NCBI RefSeq assembly: GCF_008801715.1
Contig: NZ_VZPG01000001.1
Span: 434,001 to 498,000 of the forward strand
Direction of reading: 5' to 3'
Origin: Pseudochrobactrum saccharolyticum
GTDB lineage: Bacteria > Pseudomonadota > Alphaproteobacteria > Rhizobiales > Rhizobiaceae
DNA: 64,000 bases
Both the position numbers and the translations under genes were made by a program. How positions within the stretch are numbered: the stretch's first letter is position 1; each line of letters opens with the position of its first letter. The notes below the pieces were generated by a model that had not been told where the DNA came from, did not search any database, and saw nothing but the letters and a program-made list of their open reading frames with translations. This document shows positions 39,286 to 49,006 of this stretch, in pieces.

Positions 39286-39324
39286 AGCGCCGTGTGCCAG
39301 ACCTGGCACACAAAGGTCGCTCTA
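39283..39324. repeat. Dispersed palindromic repeat, short single-module copy
   Basis: TAGAGCGCCGTGTGCCAG ... CTGGCACAC - AAAGGTCGCTCTA. It matches the reverse complement of 50825-50865, with the inner stem changed on both arms (GTGTGCCAG/CTGGCACAC here, GTGCGCC/GGCGCAC there), so pairing is kept. It begins within the gshA stop codon. Confidence 0.75.
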
Positions 39325-39339
39325 ATCGCTTTCATCAAT

Positions 39340-39382
39340 AAAGAGCGGCTGCCTGATTCAAAAATGCAGCCGCTCTTTTTAT
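39340..39382 (+). terminator. Rho-independent terminator after gshA
   Basis: AAAGAGCGGCTGC and GCAGCCGCTCTTT form a 13-bp stem with a T-rich tail (TTTTATTTTT). The remaining stretch to the LysR gene at 39589 is A+T-rich and shows no gene. Confidence 0.9.
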
Positions 39383-39588
39383 TTTTGCAAATTGCACCTG
39401 ACATTGTGTCAACATACACAATGATTTCCTTAACAAAGCTGAACAGGTCTTAATAAAAGCAAACCACAATATATTAAATTTGACTTATCTTATATTTATC
39501 CAAGTAAAGATGTTGAAAAACTGCAATAAAACTATTTGCCTTCATTAAGATATTCCATATGATTACCGGAACTTAACCGGAGCATGGC

Positions 39589-40461
39589 ATGCAGACACTA
39601 CTTGACCTGGATCAGTTGCGTACATTCCTGCTGATTGCCGAAACCGGTAGCTTCACCAAAACGGCTGACAGTGTTTTCCGAACCCAGTCTGCGATTTCCA
39701 TGCAGATACGTCGCCTTGAAGAGCGTATCGGCAAGCCGCTTTTTGCCCGCGAAGGGCGTCATCTCCTGCTGACACCGCATGGCGAAAAACTGCTGAATTA
39801 TGCAAGGCGCCTTATTGAGCTGAACAATGAAACGGTTGCCTCATTCCGTACTGATAAAATGAAGGCCAATATACGTATCGGCCTGCCCGATATTTATCTG
39901 GAACATATGGTGCAGGATGCTTTGCAGCCGATATTCCGTGATTATCCGGCATTTGAAACCATTCTGCATTGCGAACCGACAGATGCGCTGATTGACCATA
40001 TCCGCCGCGGGGCACTGGATCTTGCCCTCATCACCCATAATACGGGGCAAAAACGCTCGGAAGTCCTCAACACCAGCCGTTTTGTCTGGGCAACCTCAGC
40101 GGAAAACTCTCCGCATGAAGAGCCTGTTATACCGCTGGCAATGAACAAGACAAATTGCAGCTGGCGCAAAGTGCTGACGGATACACTCAACACGATACAG
40201 CGCGAATATCGTATCGTTTTATCCACCTCCTCCGCCCGCTCCATCCTCATGGCGGTGCGCTCCGGCAGCGCAATCTCGATTCTGCCTGACAATATGGTGG
40301 GAAGCGGCATGCGCGTGCTCAATGAGGAAGACGGTTTCCCCAAACTACCGTCCTGCGCTTTGTCACTCATTCGCGCACAGGGTATTCATGCACCCGCCAT
40401 TGATCTGATCGCCGGTGCCATTAAAACCAGTTTCCGAAAACCGATCCGCTTTTCAGAATAA
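39589..40461 (+). CDS. LysR-family transcriptional regulator
   Basis: 290-aa regulator. The N-terminal winged HTH (about 7-66) reads LDQLRTFLLIAETGSFTKTADSVFRTQSAISMQI then RRLEERIGKPLFAREGR, a normal LysR opening. The C-terminal effector domain (about 95-285) is divergent, with ALDLALITHN and SGSAISILPD. Ligand unknown. No divergently transcribed target gene is next to it: xseA follows in the same direction and gshA precedes it, so regulation of a distant gene or of itself is likely. A glutathione or redox role would only be inference from position. Confidence 0.9.
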   Translation: MQTLLDLDQLRTFLLIAETGSFTKTADSVFRTQSAISMQIRRLEERIGKPLFAREGRHLLLTPHGEKLLNYARRLIELNNETVASFRTDKMKANIRIGLPDIYLEHMVQDALQPIFRDYPAFETILHCEPTDALIDHIRRGALDLALITHNTGQKRSEVLNTSRFVWATSAENSPHEEPVIPLAMNKTNCSWRKVLTDTLNTIQREYRIVLSTSSARSILMAVRSGSAISILPDNMVGSGMRVLNEEDGFPKLPSCALSLIRAQGIHAPAIDLIAGAIKTSFRKPIRFSE

Positions 40462-40613
40462 TCAAATCCATTTCCGGCAAAACTGTCTTCAGAACGCATT
40501 TGGGACTGATTGAATCAGATCGATGCTTTAACTCTTTATTGTAACGCGTATCTTATCCGAAAACCGTTTCACGCTGGACAACAGCAAAGTCTCTTGACCG
40601 CCAAGCCCATAAA

Positions 40614-42260
40614 ATGGCCAATAGAGTCATGAGTTTTTTTCCAGATTCGCCCGACCGTCAGACAGAAAATAACGCGACCAATGTTGCGGAATATTCTGTA
40701 TCGGAAATATCCGGTGCGCTGAAACGTACTGTTGAGGATACGTTCAGCCATGTGCGGGTGCGCGGTGAAATCTCCGGTTATCGCGGTCCGCATTCTTCTG
40801 GCCACGCTTATTTCGCCCTCAAGGATGAGCGTGCGCGGATTGAGGCTGTGATCTGGCGCGGCTCCATGAGCCGCATTAAATTCCGTCCGGAAGAAGGTAT
40901 GGAAGTGATTGCCACCGGCAAACTCACGACCTATCCGGGTTCATCCAAATACCAGATCGTGATTGAGCAGATGGAGCCTGCCGGTGCCGGTGCACTGATG
41001 GCTTTGCTCGAAGAGCGTAAACAGCGGCTGGCACGTGAAGGGCTGTTTGATGCAGACCGCAAGCAATTGCTGCCGTTCATGCCCCGCACAATCGGCGTCA
41101 TCACCTCTCCGACCGGTGCGGTAATCCGCGATATTATTCACCGGATTACCGACCGATTTCCTCTGCATGTACTGGTCTGGCCGGTTCGTGTGCAGGGCGA
41201 GACAACCGGAGAGGAAGTTTCCCGTGCCGTTGCCGGTTTCAACTCAGCCTATTTCGGCGAAGTACTGCCCCGACCGGATGTGCTGATTGTTGCCCGTGGC
41301 GGCGGCAGTCTGGAAGATCTCTGGGGCTTCAATGATGAGAATGTGGTACGCGCCGTTGCGGCCTCCGATATTCCGGTTATCTCAGCCGTGGGGCACGAAA
41401 CCGACTGGACACTGATAGACCTCGCGGCAGATATGCGCGCCCCGACACCAACCGGCGCAGCAGAAATGGCCGTGCCGGTTCGGACAGATTTACAAGCGCA
41501 GCTTGCGTCTTACAGTGCACGACTGGCATCAGCTATGACACGTCTGATCGACAGGCGACGTGAATCCTATCGCGCTTTGCAAAGGGCATTGCCGTCGACC
41601 GATCAGTTGCTTGCCTTGCCGAGACGCCGCTTTGATGAAGCAGGCTCCAGACTGGGCCGCGCGCTGCTGGTCAGCACAGAGCAAAAACGTGCGCGTTTTG
41701 ATGGTCTGAAGCGCCACCTCTCCCCGCGCCTGCTCAATCAGCAGATCAGAGAGCGCCGCTTGCAGTTGCAACAGCTCAATCAGCGCCTGCCGAGAGGCCT
41801 GTCTCTCAAAGCGCAAAACAGCCGCAACTTGCTGCGACAGACATCATCAAGACTGACCGGCGAGCTGATCCTGCGCCGCTCCCGTCAATGGGCGCTCAAT
41901 ATTGCCAATCTGCAACGGCGCGGCGATCAGGCCATGCGTCATAGCCTGCAGAAATACCGTACCCGCAGTCTGGAACTGTCCCGACTGATGGAAACCTTGT
42001 CCCATACAAGTGTCCTCAAACGTGGCTTTGCTATTGTGCTGAACGATCAGGGGCTGCCGGTTAAAGCAGCAGCGGCAGTGCAAACAGGCGAAAATCTGAC
42101 ATTGCGCTTTCATGACGGTGATCGCTCCGTCATTGCGGATGGTTCAGCGCCAGCTCCGGCAGCTCAGACTCCAAAAATGCAATCTGCCGAACCACCTGCC
42201 AAAGACAAGAAAACTAAAGCTCCGCGTGCCAAAGACAGCGGTCAGGGAACGCTTTTCTAA
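40614..42260 (+). CDS. xseA: Exodeoxyribonuclease VII large subunit
   Basis: Catalytic subunit degrading single-stranded DNA with XseB. Contains the N-terminal OB fold ([42 protein letters not shown]), the catalytic core ([54 protein letters not shown]) and a long coiled-coil region (about 290-470). The C-terminal tail of about 35 residues is Lys/Pro/Ala-rich. The ATG at 40629 (MSFFPDSPD) is an alternative start. No xseB nearby, as in many Rhizobiales. Confidence 0.95.
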   Translation: MANRVMSFFPDSPDRQTENNATNVAEYSVSEISGALKRTVEDTFSHVRVRGEISGYRGPHSSGHAYFALKDERARIEAVIWRGSMSRIKFRPEEGMEVIATGKLTTYPGSSKYQIVIEQMEPAGAGALMALLEERKQRLAREGLFDADRKQLLPFMPRTIGVITSPTGAVIRDIIHRITDRFPLHVLVWPVRVQGETTGEEVSRAVAGFNSAYFGEVLPRPDVLIVARGGGSLEDLWGFNDENVVRAVAASDIPVISAVGHETDWTLIDLAADMRAPTPTGAAEMAVPVRTDLQAQLASYSARLASAMTRLIDRRRESYRALQRALPSTDQLLALPRRRFDEAGSRLGRALLVSTEQKRARFDGLKRHLSPRLLNQQIRERRLQLQQLNQRLPRGLSLKAQNSRNLLRQTSSRLTGELILRRSRQWALNIANLQRRGDQAMRHSLQKYRTRSLELSRLMETLSHTSVLKRGFAIVLNDQGLPVKAAAAVQTGENLTLRFHDGDRSVIADGSAPAPAAQTPKMQSAEPPAKDKKTKAPRAKDSGQGTLF

Positions 42261-42394
42261 AATATATCCGGCAGTCTATTCAGATTTATTTTTACTATTT
42301 CGCCTGTCACTAGCGGAAGAGACACATTTCTATAGTTTTAATAGCGTAAAAAATAACATATATCTGCGACTTCAATCAGCGGGGGAGAGAAAGA

Positions 42395-42898
42395 TTGAAG
42401 TATACAGACATTATTACAGTCTTTACATCGCTTTCCGTGCTTACGGCATGCACAACAAGTGCAACACAGACGGACAAGCCCGTAGCCAGCCAAAATCAGC
42501 CAGCATCTGCAAGCAATGATACATCAAAACCGGCCAAACTGGTTGAGACCTATACGGCACATATCAGTGATCGTGATAAGGTTGATGAAAAGGGCAAGCC
42601 CCTGAAAAATGCCCGCGATATTCTTCTTCAGGATCGTAAAAATTATTACGATTTCAATTTGCGCGATCAGGCTGACACGCCAAGCAAGGTCTTTGCCAAA
42701 AAAGAAAATCGCTGGTCTCAAGGCAAAGAATTTTCAGAAATGAAATGGGAGCCCTCGAATGCCTCTGATCCTCAGCGCGGCTACCAATGGAAAATGCGTC
42801 GCGGGGTTGAATATCAGATATTTGAGGGAAATCCGGACGTGAAAATTCAGGTCTATGACGATGGCAATATCCACGTCAATCCGAGCCGGAACTATTAA
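42395..42898 (+). CDS. Putative lipoprotein, function unknown
   Basis: Starts with TTG at 42395, supported by GGGGGAG 8 nt upstream. N-terminus MKYTDIITVFTSLSVLTAC is a lipoprotein signal with lipobox VLTAC (Cys near 19), followed by a Thr/Ser/Gln-rich linker. The rest (about 60-167) is mixed charged, Lys/Asp/Asn-rich, with RGYQWKMRRGVEYQIFEGNPDV near the end. No family recognised. It lies between xseA and the tRNA-His gene (transcribed oppositely) with no operon partner. Confidence 0.65.
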   Translation: MKYTDIITVFTSLSVLTACTTSATQTDKPVASQNQPASASNDTSKPAKLVETYTAHISDRDKVDEKGKPLKNARDILLQDRKNYYDFNLRDQADTPSKVFAKKENRWSQGKEFSEMKWEPSNASDPQRGYQWKMRRGVEYQIFEGNPDVKIQVYDDGNIHVNPSRNY

Positions 42899-43020
42899 GC
42901 AAAATCATACCGGACAAAAGCGGAGCATCTCCGCTTTTGTCAAAATAAAGACAAAACTGCTCTGCCTACAGATGGGGCATCAGATCGTAATCTATTGATG
43001 TGAAAGCGGTAAATTTGGAA

Positions 43021-43097
43021 TGGTACGGTCGAGTGGAGTTGAACCACTGACCTCAGGAGCCACAATCCTGCGCTCTAACCAACTGAGCTACGACCGC
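43021..43097 (-). tRNA. tRNA-His (anticodon GTG), CCA encoded, without G-1
   Basis: Cloverleaf readable on the minus strand: acceptor GCGGTCG / CGACCGT, D-arm GCTCAGTTGGTTAGAGC, anticodon loop TTGTGGC with stem CAGGA / TCCTG, T-arm GTGGTTCAACTCCAC, 3' end ACCA. The discriminator is A73, the first pair is G1-U72, and the base before G1 is C, so no G-1 is encoded. That is the alphaproteobacterial form described in the literature, paired with the divergent HisRS found at 30921-32444. Confidence 0.96.
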
Positions 43098-43558
43098 GTA
43101 CCAATCCGGCAGTGAATCAATCAGGCTGCCGATAGGGGTCAGATACGTAAAATCATCGCATATTGCAAGCATATATCAAAAAAACTTTGTGAAAATATGA
43201 TGCCTTACCGGATTATTGCTCAGGATTTCATTCTGCCTGCCTGAAAAACCGGAAAACCAATGCGATGCTTTTATGTTTTCATCATGATTATGCCATGTAA
43301 ACCCTGTATTTACCACTAATTAACCATAATGCGCCCTGACAGATGGAACCGCAGCGGGAGATTTTTATCCGCAAGTTTCATCAGACAGCGCTTTGCTCCT
43401 TGGGGACATTAACTAATAGTTAAGAAAGTGTTTGTCAGAACCGCCCGCTTTGTGGTGATAATGCCTGTAAATTCTCTGTCGGAACCAAAATTTTCCGATA
43501 ACAGACAACAGCTTAAGACAGATCAAATCAGTTATTGGTCGGGTACGGAACTAAATAT
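43098..43558. other. Upstream region of the PAS-kinase gene
   Basis: About 460 bp, A+T-rich in its middle. Apart from a CtrA-type box (43409-43423) no gene or hairpin was seen. A second TTAACC occurs near 43319, without a spaced partner. Confidence 0.4.
43409..43423 (+). promoter_or_regulatory. Candidate CtrA binding site (TTAA-N7-TTAA)
   Basis: TTAACTAATAGTTAA is an exact TTAA - 7 nt - TTAA box, the consensus of the alphaproteobacterial cell-cycle regulator CtrA. It lies 136 bp before the kinase start. Confidence 0.6.
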
Positions 43559-46500
43559 ATGCAACAGCATCTGGATTTCATGGAGCTGATCCCTCTTTCC
43601 GGCATCCGTGCGGCTCTCGCAAGGGGGGACGCCATGCTGGTGCTGTCGCACGACCTGCAAACTGTTCTCTGGGCAAATGACAGCGGCGCCCGTCTTCTCG
43701 GCGAGGATGCGGCAGCCGCACTTATCGGACAGGATGCAGATTTCAGTCCGCAGACACGGCGTCAGATTCTGGCTCTCGATCTTGGCACAGAGGGTGCGAA
43801 AACAATTATGCTGCGTCTGGGCGGCGGTTTGCACTCAGCCTTGCAGCAATGCACTGTAACACCGCTGACACTAGCACATGCTAATGAGCCGGTCATTCTC
43901 ATGACTACGGCTGCAACAGATACAGCAAACAACATTATTCCGTCTCTGCCGCATCATCACCTGATGCAAGTGCAGGCAGACGGAACCATTCTGAACAGCG
44001 ATGCGCAATTTGATGCCCTGAACATCAACAACAACACTTTGGCTGATCTGATCGTTGAAGCGCAGGATGAGGCCGATGGTATAGTCCGGCGGCGTGTGCG
44101 TGCCGGACAAGGCACCCTGCCCGCAATGATGATCCGCCTTGACGATCAGAATGAACAGGCACCTTATCTCTTTCTCGTTGAGAGAACACAGAACAGCACG
44201 GCTACAACTGCACCTGCACAGGATGCTACTGAGGCTATCGCAGTCGCTGACATAACCGAAATCACGCAAGACGAGCCGGAAATTAATGCTCCTGCGGCTG
44301 AAGAAAGCGCCCCTGCACGGTTTATCTGGAAAGTAGATGCTGATAGCCGCTTTACGGAAATCTCACCGGAATTTGCAGCAATTGTTGGCGACAATGCCGC
44401 TGATATTATCGGCCGTAAATTCTCCGATGTGGCCAAAGTTTTCGGCTTTGATAATGACGGTGTTATTGCTGCCCTGTTGAAGCAGCAGGAAACATGGTCT
44501 GGTAAAAGAATTTTCTGGCCTGTGCAGGGTACAGATCAGCGCGTTCCTGTTGATCTCGCTGCACTGCCTGCTTTTGCGCGCGATAAGGCTTTTTCCGGCT
44601 TCAGCGGTTTTGGCGTTCTCTATCCGTCTTTAACGGAGCAGGATTCTGAAGCTATTGGCATGGCGCTGATATCAGGGCCTGTCGTACCGGATGCACCTGC
44701 GCCCCAGACCGAAGATGCGAAAAGCGCATCTCTTTCCAGTGAAAAAATCATTCTGATGGAAGCACTGCGCGCCTCACAGAAGCGTCAGCAGGATACTGAG
44801 CCAGCCAGCGAGAATCTTCACGCAGATAAGGCCAATATTATTGCGGAAATCCGCCCTGCCCGTCCGGAAAACGGCCTATCGCCGACCGAGCGCAGTGCAT
44901 TTCGCGAGATAGCCGACCGTCTGCGCCGTGAGGTTCTCCAGAAAACACCAAAATCTCAAATAACAGAGCAGCCTACTGCGGCAGATACCCCCGTACTTCC
45001 GCAGGCGGAGCCGGTTATTGCGGCTCCGCAGCTGCCTGTTGAAGCATCAGATATCCCTTATCCGCATGACACACAGCCTGCGAACCACAACCAGCATCAC
45101 GAACAAGCCGGATCAAAACCGGCACAGGCCGATACGGCATCGCAGGAAGATGAAGACCTGCATGTGCTGAGCGGATTGCCTGTTCCGGTATTGATCCACA
45201 GTGCAGACCGGCTGCATTTTGCCAATCAGGCATTTTTTGACATGACCGGCTATAATTCGCTGGATGATCTGCGCCATGCCGGTGGCATTGACGCGCTGTT
45301 TGCCCAGTCAGACGACAGCAATCTCAGCGGCATGATCCTGTGCCTCGCCGATGGCGGACATAAGATTGTTGAAGCCCATCTCCAGTCGGTTCCATGGCAG
45401 GGTGCACGCGCTTTGATGTTGAGCCTGCTGCCAGAGCTGGTGCTGAAAGCGGATAATGATGACGATATCAGCAAGCAGCCAAGCCGGTTAAAACTGGTTG
45501 ATAGCATTACAGCAGAGACTGCGCCGCAGGACAATGCCGTTCATCAGCTGCAATCAGAACTGGCATTTCAGTCTGCCGAGACAACAAAGCCAAAAACTGA
45601 AGATGCCGGAACGGCAAACCCTGTAACGGACAATCGTGCGCAGCCTGATTTTCATGCCTTGCAAACCCAGATTGATGAACTGACATCCATTCTGGATACG
45701 GCAACAGACGGCGTGGTGATTATCGGGCAGGACGGCAAAATCCGTTCGCTCAACCAATCTGCTGCGGCGCTATTCGGCTATGATATCAATGAATTATCAG
45801 GCAAGTCCTTCGCCGTTCTTTTTGCCATTGAAAGCCAGCGTGCAGCAATTGACTATATTCACGGTCTGTCCGGCGATGGTGTTGCCAGCCTGCTCAATGA
45901 CGGGCGGGAAGTGATCGGCCGTGAAGCGCAGGGTCGTTTCATTCCGCTGTTTATGACTATCGGCAAACTGCCTGCCTCCAAAGGCTATTGCGCGGTGATG
46001 CGTGATATTACGCAGTGGAAACGTGCGGAAGAAGAACTGACCTCAGCGCGTCAGGAAGCCGAGCGTGCCTCAACCCATAAAACCGAGTTTCTGACGCGGA
46101 TCAGTCATGAAATCCGCACACCGCTGAATGCGATTATCGGTTTCTCCGAACTGATGGCGGAAGAGAAATTCGGCCCGATCGGCAATGACCGCTATCGTGA
46201 ATATCTGCGTGACATTCACCGTTCAGGCAATCATGTGCTGGCGCTCGTCAACGACCTTCTGGATATTTCCAAAATTGAAGCCGGTGCGCTTGATCTGGAA
46301 TTTGAAGCTGTGGCGCTCAATGATGCGCTGGCGGAAGCTGTGGCGCTGATGCAGCCACAGGCCAATCGGGAGCGTGTGATTATCCGCTCCAGCTTCTCGG
46401 CCTTTTTACCGGATATTGTGGCAGATGCCCGTTCGATCCGTCAGGTGGCACTCAATCTTCTGTCCAATGCGATCCGCTTTACCGGTCAGGGTGGTCAGGT

Positions 46501-46813
46501 GATTGTTTCAACCAGCTATGAGCCGGAAGGTCATGTGGTGATGCGCGTGCGTGATACCGGCATCGGCATGAACCAGAGCGAGCTGGAACAGGCGCTGAAG
46601 CCTTTCCGGCAGGTCAGCAATCATAACAGCCAGACGCAAACCCTCAAAAATCCCGACATCAAAGACTGGCGGCAGCAAGGCACCGGCCTTGGTCTGCCTC
46701 TGACGAAAGCCATGGTGGAGGCAAACCGCGCGCAGTTCTCCATTGAATCTGCACCGGAACAGGGCACGACTGTGGAAATTACTTTTCCGCCGACCCGCGT
46801 TCTCGCGGAGTGA
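43559..46813 (+). CDS. pdhS: PAS-domain sensor histidine kinase, PdhS-like
   Basis: Large cytosolic kinase. N-terminal third begins FMELIPLSGIRAALARGDAML, PAS-like; the middle (about 400-640) is low-complexity and Ala/Asp/Gln-rich with another PAS-like segment near 540; a typical PAS lies at about 700-820 (LDTATDGVVIIGQDGKIRSLN). The HisKA H-box is intact: RISHEIRTPLNAIIGFSELM with His850. The ATPase domain has NLLSNAIRFT (near 968), RDTGIGM and GTGLGLPLTKAM. No transmembrane segment. PdhS in Brucella phosphorylates DivK and marks the old pole. DivJ/PleC-type paralogues are possible, but length and tail fit PdhS. Start at ATG 43559; upstream TTG 43535 is possible. Confidence 0.72.
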   Translation: MQQHLDFMELIPLSGIRAALARGDAMLVLSHDLQTVLWANDSGARLLGEDAAAALIGQDADFSPQTRRQILALDLGTEGAKTIMLRLGGGLHSALQQCTVTPLTLAHANEPVILMTTAATDTANNIIPSLPHHHLMQVQADGTILNSDAQFDALNINNNTLADLIVEAQDEADGIVRRRVRAGQGTLPAMMIRLDDQNEQAPYLFLVERTQNSTATTAPAQDATEAIAVADITEITQDEPEINAPAAEESAPARFIWKVDADSRFTEISPEFAAIVGDNAADIIGRKFSDVAKVFGFDNDGVIAALLKQQETWSGKRIFWPVQGTDQRVPVDLAALPAFARDKAFSGFSGFGVLYPSLTEQDSEAIGMALISGPVVPDAPAPQTEDAKSASLSSEKIILMEALRASQKRQQDTEPASENLHADKANIIAEIRPARPENGLSPTERSAFREIADRLRREVLQKTPKSQITEQPTAADTPVLPQAEPVIAAPQLPVEASDIPYPHDTQPANHNQHHEQAGSKPAQADTASQEDEDLHVLSGLPVPVLIHSADRLHFANQAFFDMTGYNSLDDLRHAGGIDALFAQSDDSNLSGMILCLADGGHKIVEAHLQSVPWQGARALMLSLLPELVLKADNDDDISKQPSRLKLVDSITAETAPQDNAVHQLQSELAFQSAETTKPKTEDAGTANPVTDNRAQPDFHALQTQIDELTSILDTATDGVVIIGQDGKIRSLNQSAAALFGYDINELSGKSFAVLFAIESQRAAIDYIHGLSGDGVASLLNDGREVIGREAQGRFIPLFMTIGKLPASKGYCAVMRDITQWKRAEEELTSARQEAERASTHKTEFLTRISHEIRTPLNAIIGFSELMAEEKFGPIGNDRYREYLRDIHRSGNHVLALVNDLLDISKIEAGALDLEFEAVALNDALAEAVALMQPQANRERVIIRSSFSAFLPDIVADARSIRQVALNLLSNAIRFTGQGGQVIVSTSYEPEGHVVMRVRDTGIGMNQSELEQALKPFRQVSNHNSQTQTLKNPDIKDWRQQGTGLGLPLTKAMVEANRAQFSIESAPEQGTTVEITFPPTRVLAE

Positions 46814-46817
46814 GGTC

Positions 46818-46920
46818 TAGAGCGGTTCTGGTTAATATTGAATCGATAGAACCGCTCTATCTCTTTGTGTTACGCATTATCCAACGCAAAACCGCTTCAC
46901 ACTTTTGCTGAAAATGCTGT
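46818..46920. repeat. Dispersed palindromic repeat, copy B
   Basis: TAGAGCGGTTCT ... AGAACCGCTCTA stem, then a shared block (ACGCATTATCCAACGCAAA) and ACCGCTTCACACTTTTGCTG. It matches copy A at 14730-14828 over its length with scattered differences. Located between the kinase gene and the AsmA gene. Confidence 0.78.
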
Positions 46921-46964
46921 AAATCATTTTCGCCTGATGTAATTTGTTACGTGATCGGAACACA

Positions 46965-48947
46965 ATGAAGCTGATACGCCCTGTTCTGGCTGTTATCGTT
47001 ATTTTAGCAATGCTGTTTGCCGGAGCACTGGCTGCTCTGCCTTATATTGTTTCAACCGATTCCATCCGGCTGCATCTGGCACAGAATATCAGCGCATGGA
47101 CGGGCTACAGCGTCGAAATCCGCCAGCCGCCGCGTATGAGTTTCTTTCCGGTCTTTCGCGCTTCGCTCAGCGATGTTACTGTCAGCAAAATGGGCGACGC
47201 CAATACCCCGTTTATGGCTGCGGAACGCATTGAAGTGGAAATGTCGCCGCTTGATGCCCTGTTCGGCCGTGTTGCCTTTACGGAAACCCGTCTCATCAAT
47301 GCGCATTTCGCTCTGAGTGAGCCGGTGGAAGACCTACCGCAATTTGTGAATACGCTGGCCTCATCTTCCGGCCGTCTTGGCCTTGCCATCCGGCAGGCGC
47401 GCAATGTGACAGCACGTAAAACGGACAGCGATCAGCAAAGCGACAAGCAGTTGCAAACCATGCCTTTCGGCAGGCTGGTTCTGGAAAACAGTAGTATCGG
47501 CTTCACAACCCGTAATACCGAACGTCAGGAACAAATCAGCAAGATCAATGCCAGCATCGACTGGCCGCAGACAACCAGCGCGGCAACAGTCAAAGGCAAG
47601 GCTGCCTGGCATGATGAAACCGTGGACTATAATCTGAATGTTGCGCAGCCGCTTTTGTTGCTGGCGCGCGGCATGAGCCAGATGAGCGCACAGATAACCA
47701 GCAAACCGCTGACCATCAGCTTTGACGGACGCAGTAATATTTCTGAAAACATCTTCACGGAAGGTGCGTTCAGCCTGTCCAGCCCGTCGCTCAGCGAAAG
47801 CCTGCACTGGGTGGGTCTGTCATCCGATGCCAGCTATTCTCTGCGTGCTACGGCAGATGATGCTTTCAGCATCGAGACCAATGTCAGTGCCACGCCGCTG
47901 CGCATTAAATTGTCCGACATTGTGCTCAACCTCAACAATATGCCGGCCAAAGGTGCTGCGGAAATCGGCTTCGGCAAACAGCGACCTGTGGTGACCGGCA
48001 CTCTGGCTTTCCAGACTCTAAATGCCGTTTCTTTCTTTCACACCGTCACCACACTGGTCACAAAAGTCAGCGAGGATGAAGAGGCAAAAAATTACGGCGG
48101 CTATCGTTATGCCCCGCCACGCATGATTGACACGCGACTGCTGAACAGCGCCGATCTGGATATCCGCCTCTCTGCACAGAATGCCAGTATCGGCGCTGCG
48201 CAGATGACCGGCCTTGCTGCTGCTTTGCAAATTCGCGATGGTCAGGCAATTTTCGATATTGGCGATGCCAAAGCCTTTAAAGGCTCCATCCAGACCAGTA
48301 TCAAACTGTCTCAAACCGAAGACGGGCAGGATAATATCGGCGTCCGCCTGAACGCGGCCAATATTGACAGTGCTGTATTTCTGACAGCTCTCGGTCTGAA
48401 TGATCCGATTTTGAGTGGTCAGGGCAATCTCTCTGTGACAGCCGAAACCTCACCGCAAAGCCTGCAAAGCATGTTGCGCAATGCACGCGGACAAATCAGC
48501 TTCACCCTGAATAATGGTCGGATGCTGGGCTTTGACCTCAATGATTTCATTGTCAAAATGAAAAGTGAGGGCTTCTTTGCCCTGCAACGCCGTGACAAAG
48601 TCAGCCTTGATTTCAAGCGCCTCGATGTCAAAGCCTCGCTTGGCGATGGGGTAGCCACACTGGAAACCACCAAAGCGGAGACCATGCAGGGCGCTTTATC
48701 GCTGACCGGCATTATCCCGCTGACCGACCGCAGTCTGGCACTGTCCGGCACACTGACGCTGCCGCAACCGGCAAAAGAAGCCGCGGATACACCGGCAGAT
48801 AGTGGTCAAGCAACGCCGCCTGCTCCTGTTGCTACACCGGAAACCACAGAACTGACGGTAACAGAGCCGCTCTTCCCACCGGCAGAAAATCTGCATTTCT
48901 TTGTCGGCGGCTCATGGGACAGACCGTTTATCTCACCATCGAAATAA
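46965..48947 (+). CDS. AsmA family protein
   Basis: Inner-membrane-anchored periplasmic protein of the AsmA group, involved in envelope lipid transport or outer-membrane assembly. The ATG 46965 start gives one N-terminal transmembrane helix (LIRPVLAVIVILAMLFAGALAAL, positions about 3-25), then the AsmA N-domain (WTGYSVEIRQPPRMSFFPVFRASLSDV). The AsmA-C domain is near 480-560 (GQGNLSVTAETSPQSLQS, ISFTLNNGRMLGFDLNDF). The final residues are Pro/Ala-rich before PPAENLHFFVGGSWDRPFISP, a conserved ending. 660 aa. A terminator follows. The kinase gene upstream is co-directional but separated by a repeat. Confidence 0.88.
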   Translation: MKLIRPVLAVIVILAMLFAGALAALPYIVSTDSIRLHLAQNISAWTGYSVEIRQPPRMSFFPVFRASLSDVTVSKMGDANTPFMAAERIEVEMSPLDALFGRVAFTETRLINAHFALSEPVEDLPQFVNTLASSSGRLGLAIRQARNVTARKTDSDQQSDKQLQTMPFGRLVLENSSIGFTTRNTERQEQISKINASIDWPQTTSAATVKGKAAWHDETVDYNLNVAQPLLLLARGMSQMSAQITSKPLTISFDGRSNISENIFTEGAFSLSSPSLSESLHWVGLSSDASYSLRATADDAFSIETNVSATPLRIKLSDIVLNLNNMPAKGAAEIGFGKQRPVVTGTLAFQTLNAVSFFHTVTTLVTKVSEDEEAKNYGGYRYAPPRMIDTRLLNSADLDIRLSAQNASIGAAQMTGLAAALQIRDGQAIFDIGDAKAFKGSIQTSIKLSQTEDGQDNIGVRLNAANIDSAVFLTALGLNDPILSGQGNLSVTAETSPQSLQSMLRNARGQISFTLNNGRMLGFDLNDFIVKMKSEGFFALQRRDKVSLDFKRLDVKASLGDGVATLETTKAETMQGALSLTGIIPLTDRSLALSGTLTLPQPAKEAADTPADSGQATPPAPVATPETTELTVTEPLFPPAENLHFFVGGSWDRPFISPSK

Positions 48948-48950
48948 GCA

Positions 48951-48984
48951 AAAAGCCGGTGTATCCCATGATGCACCGGCTTTT
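48951..48984. terminator. Bidirectional terminator (AsmA / potI)
   Basis: AAAAGCCGGTG and CACCGGCTTTT form an 11-bp stem with a loop of about 12 nt between convergent genes. Confidence 0.88.
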
Positions 48985-49006
48985 AAATTCGCATTATAGG
49001 AAAAGA

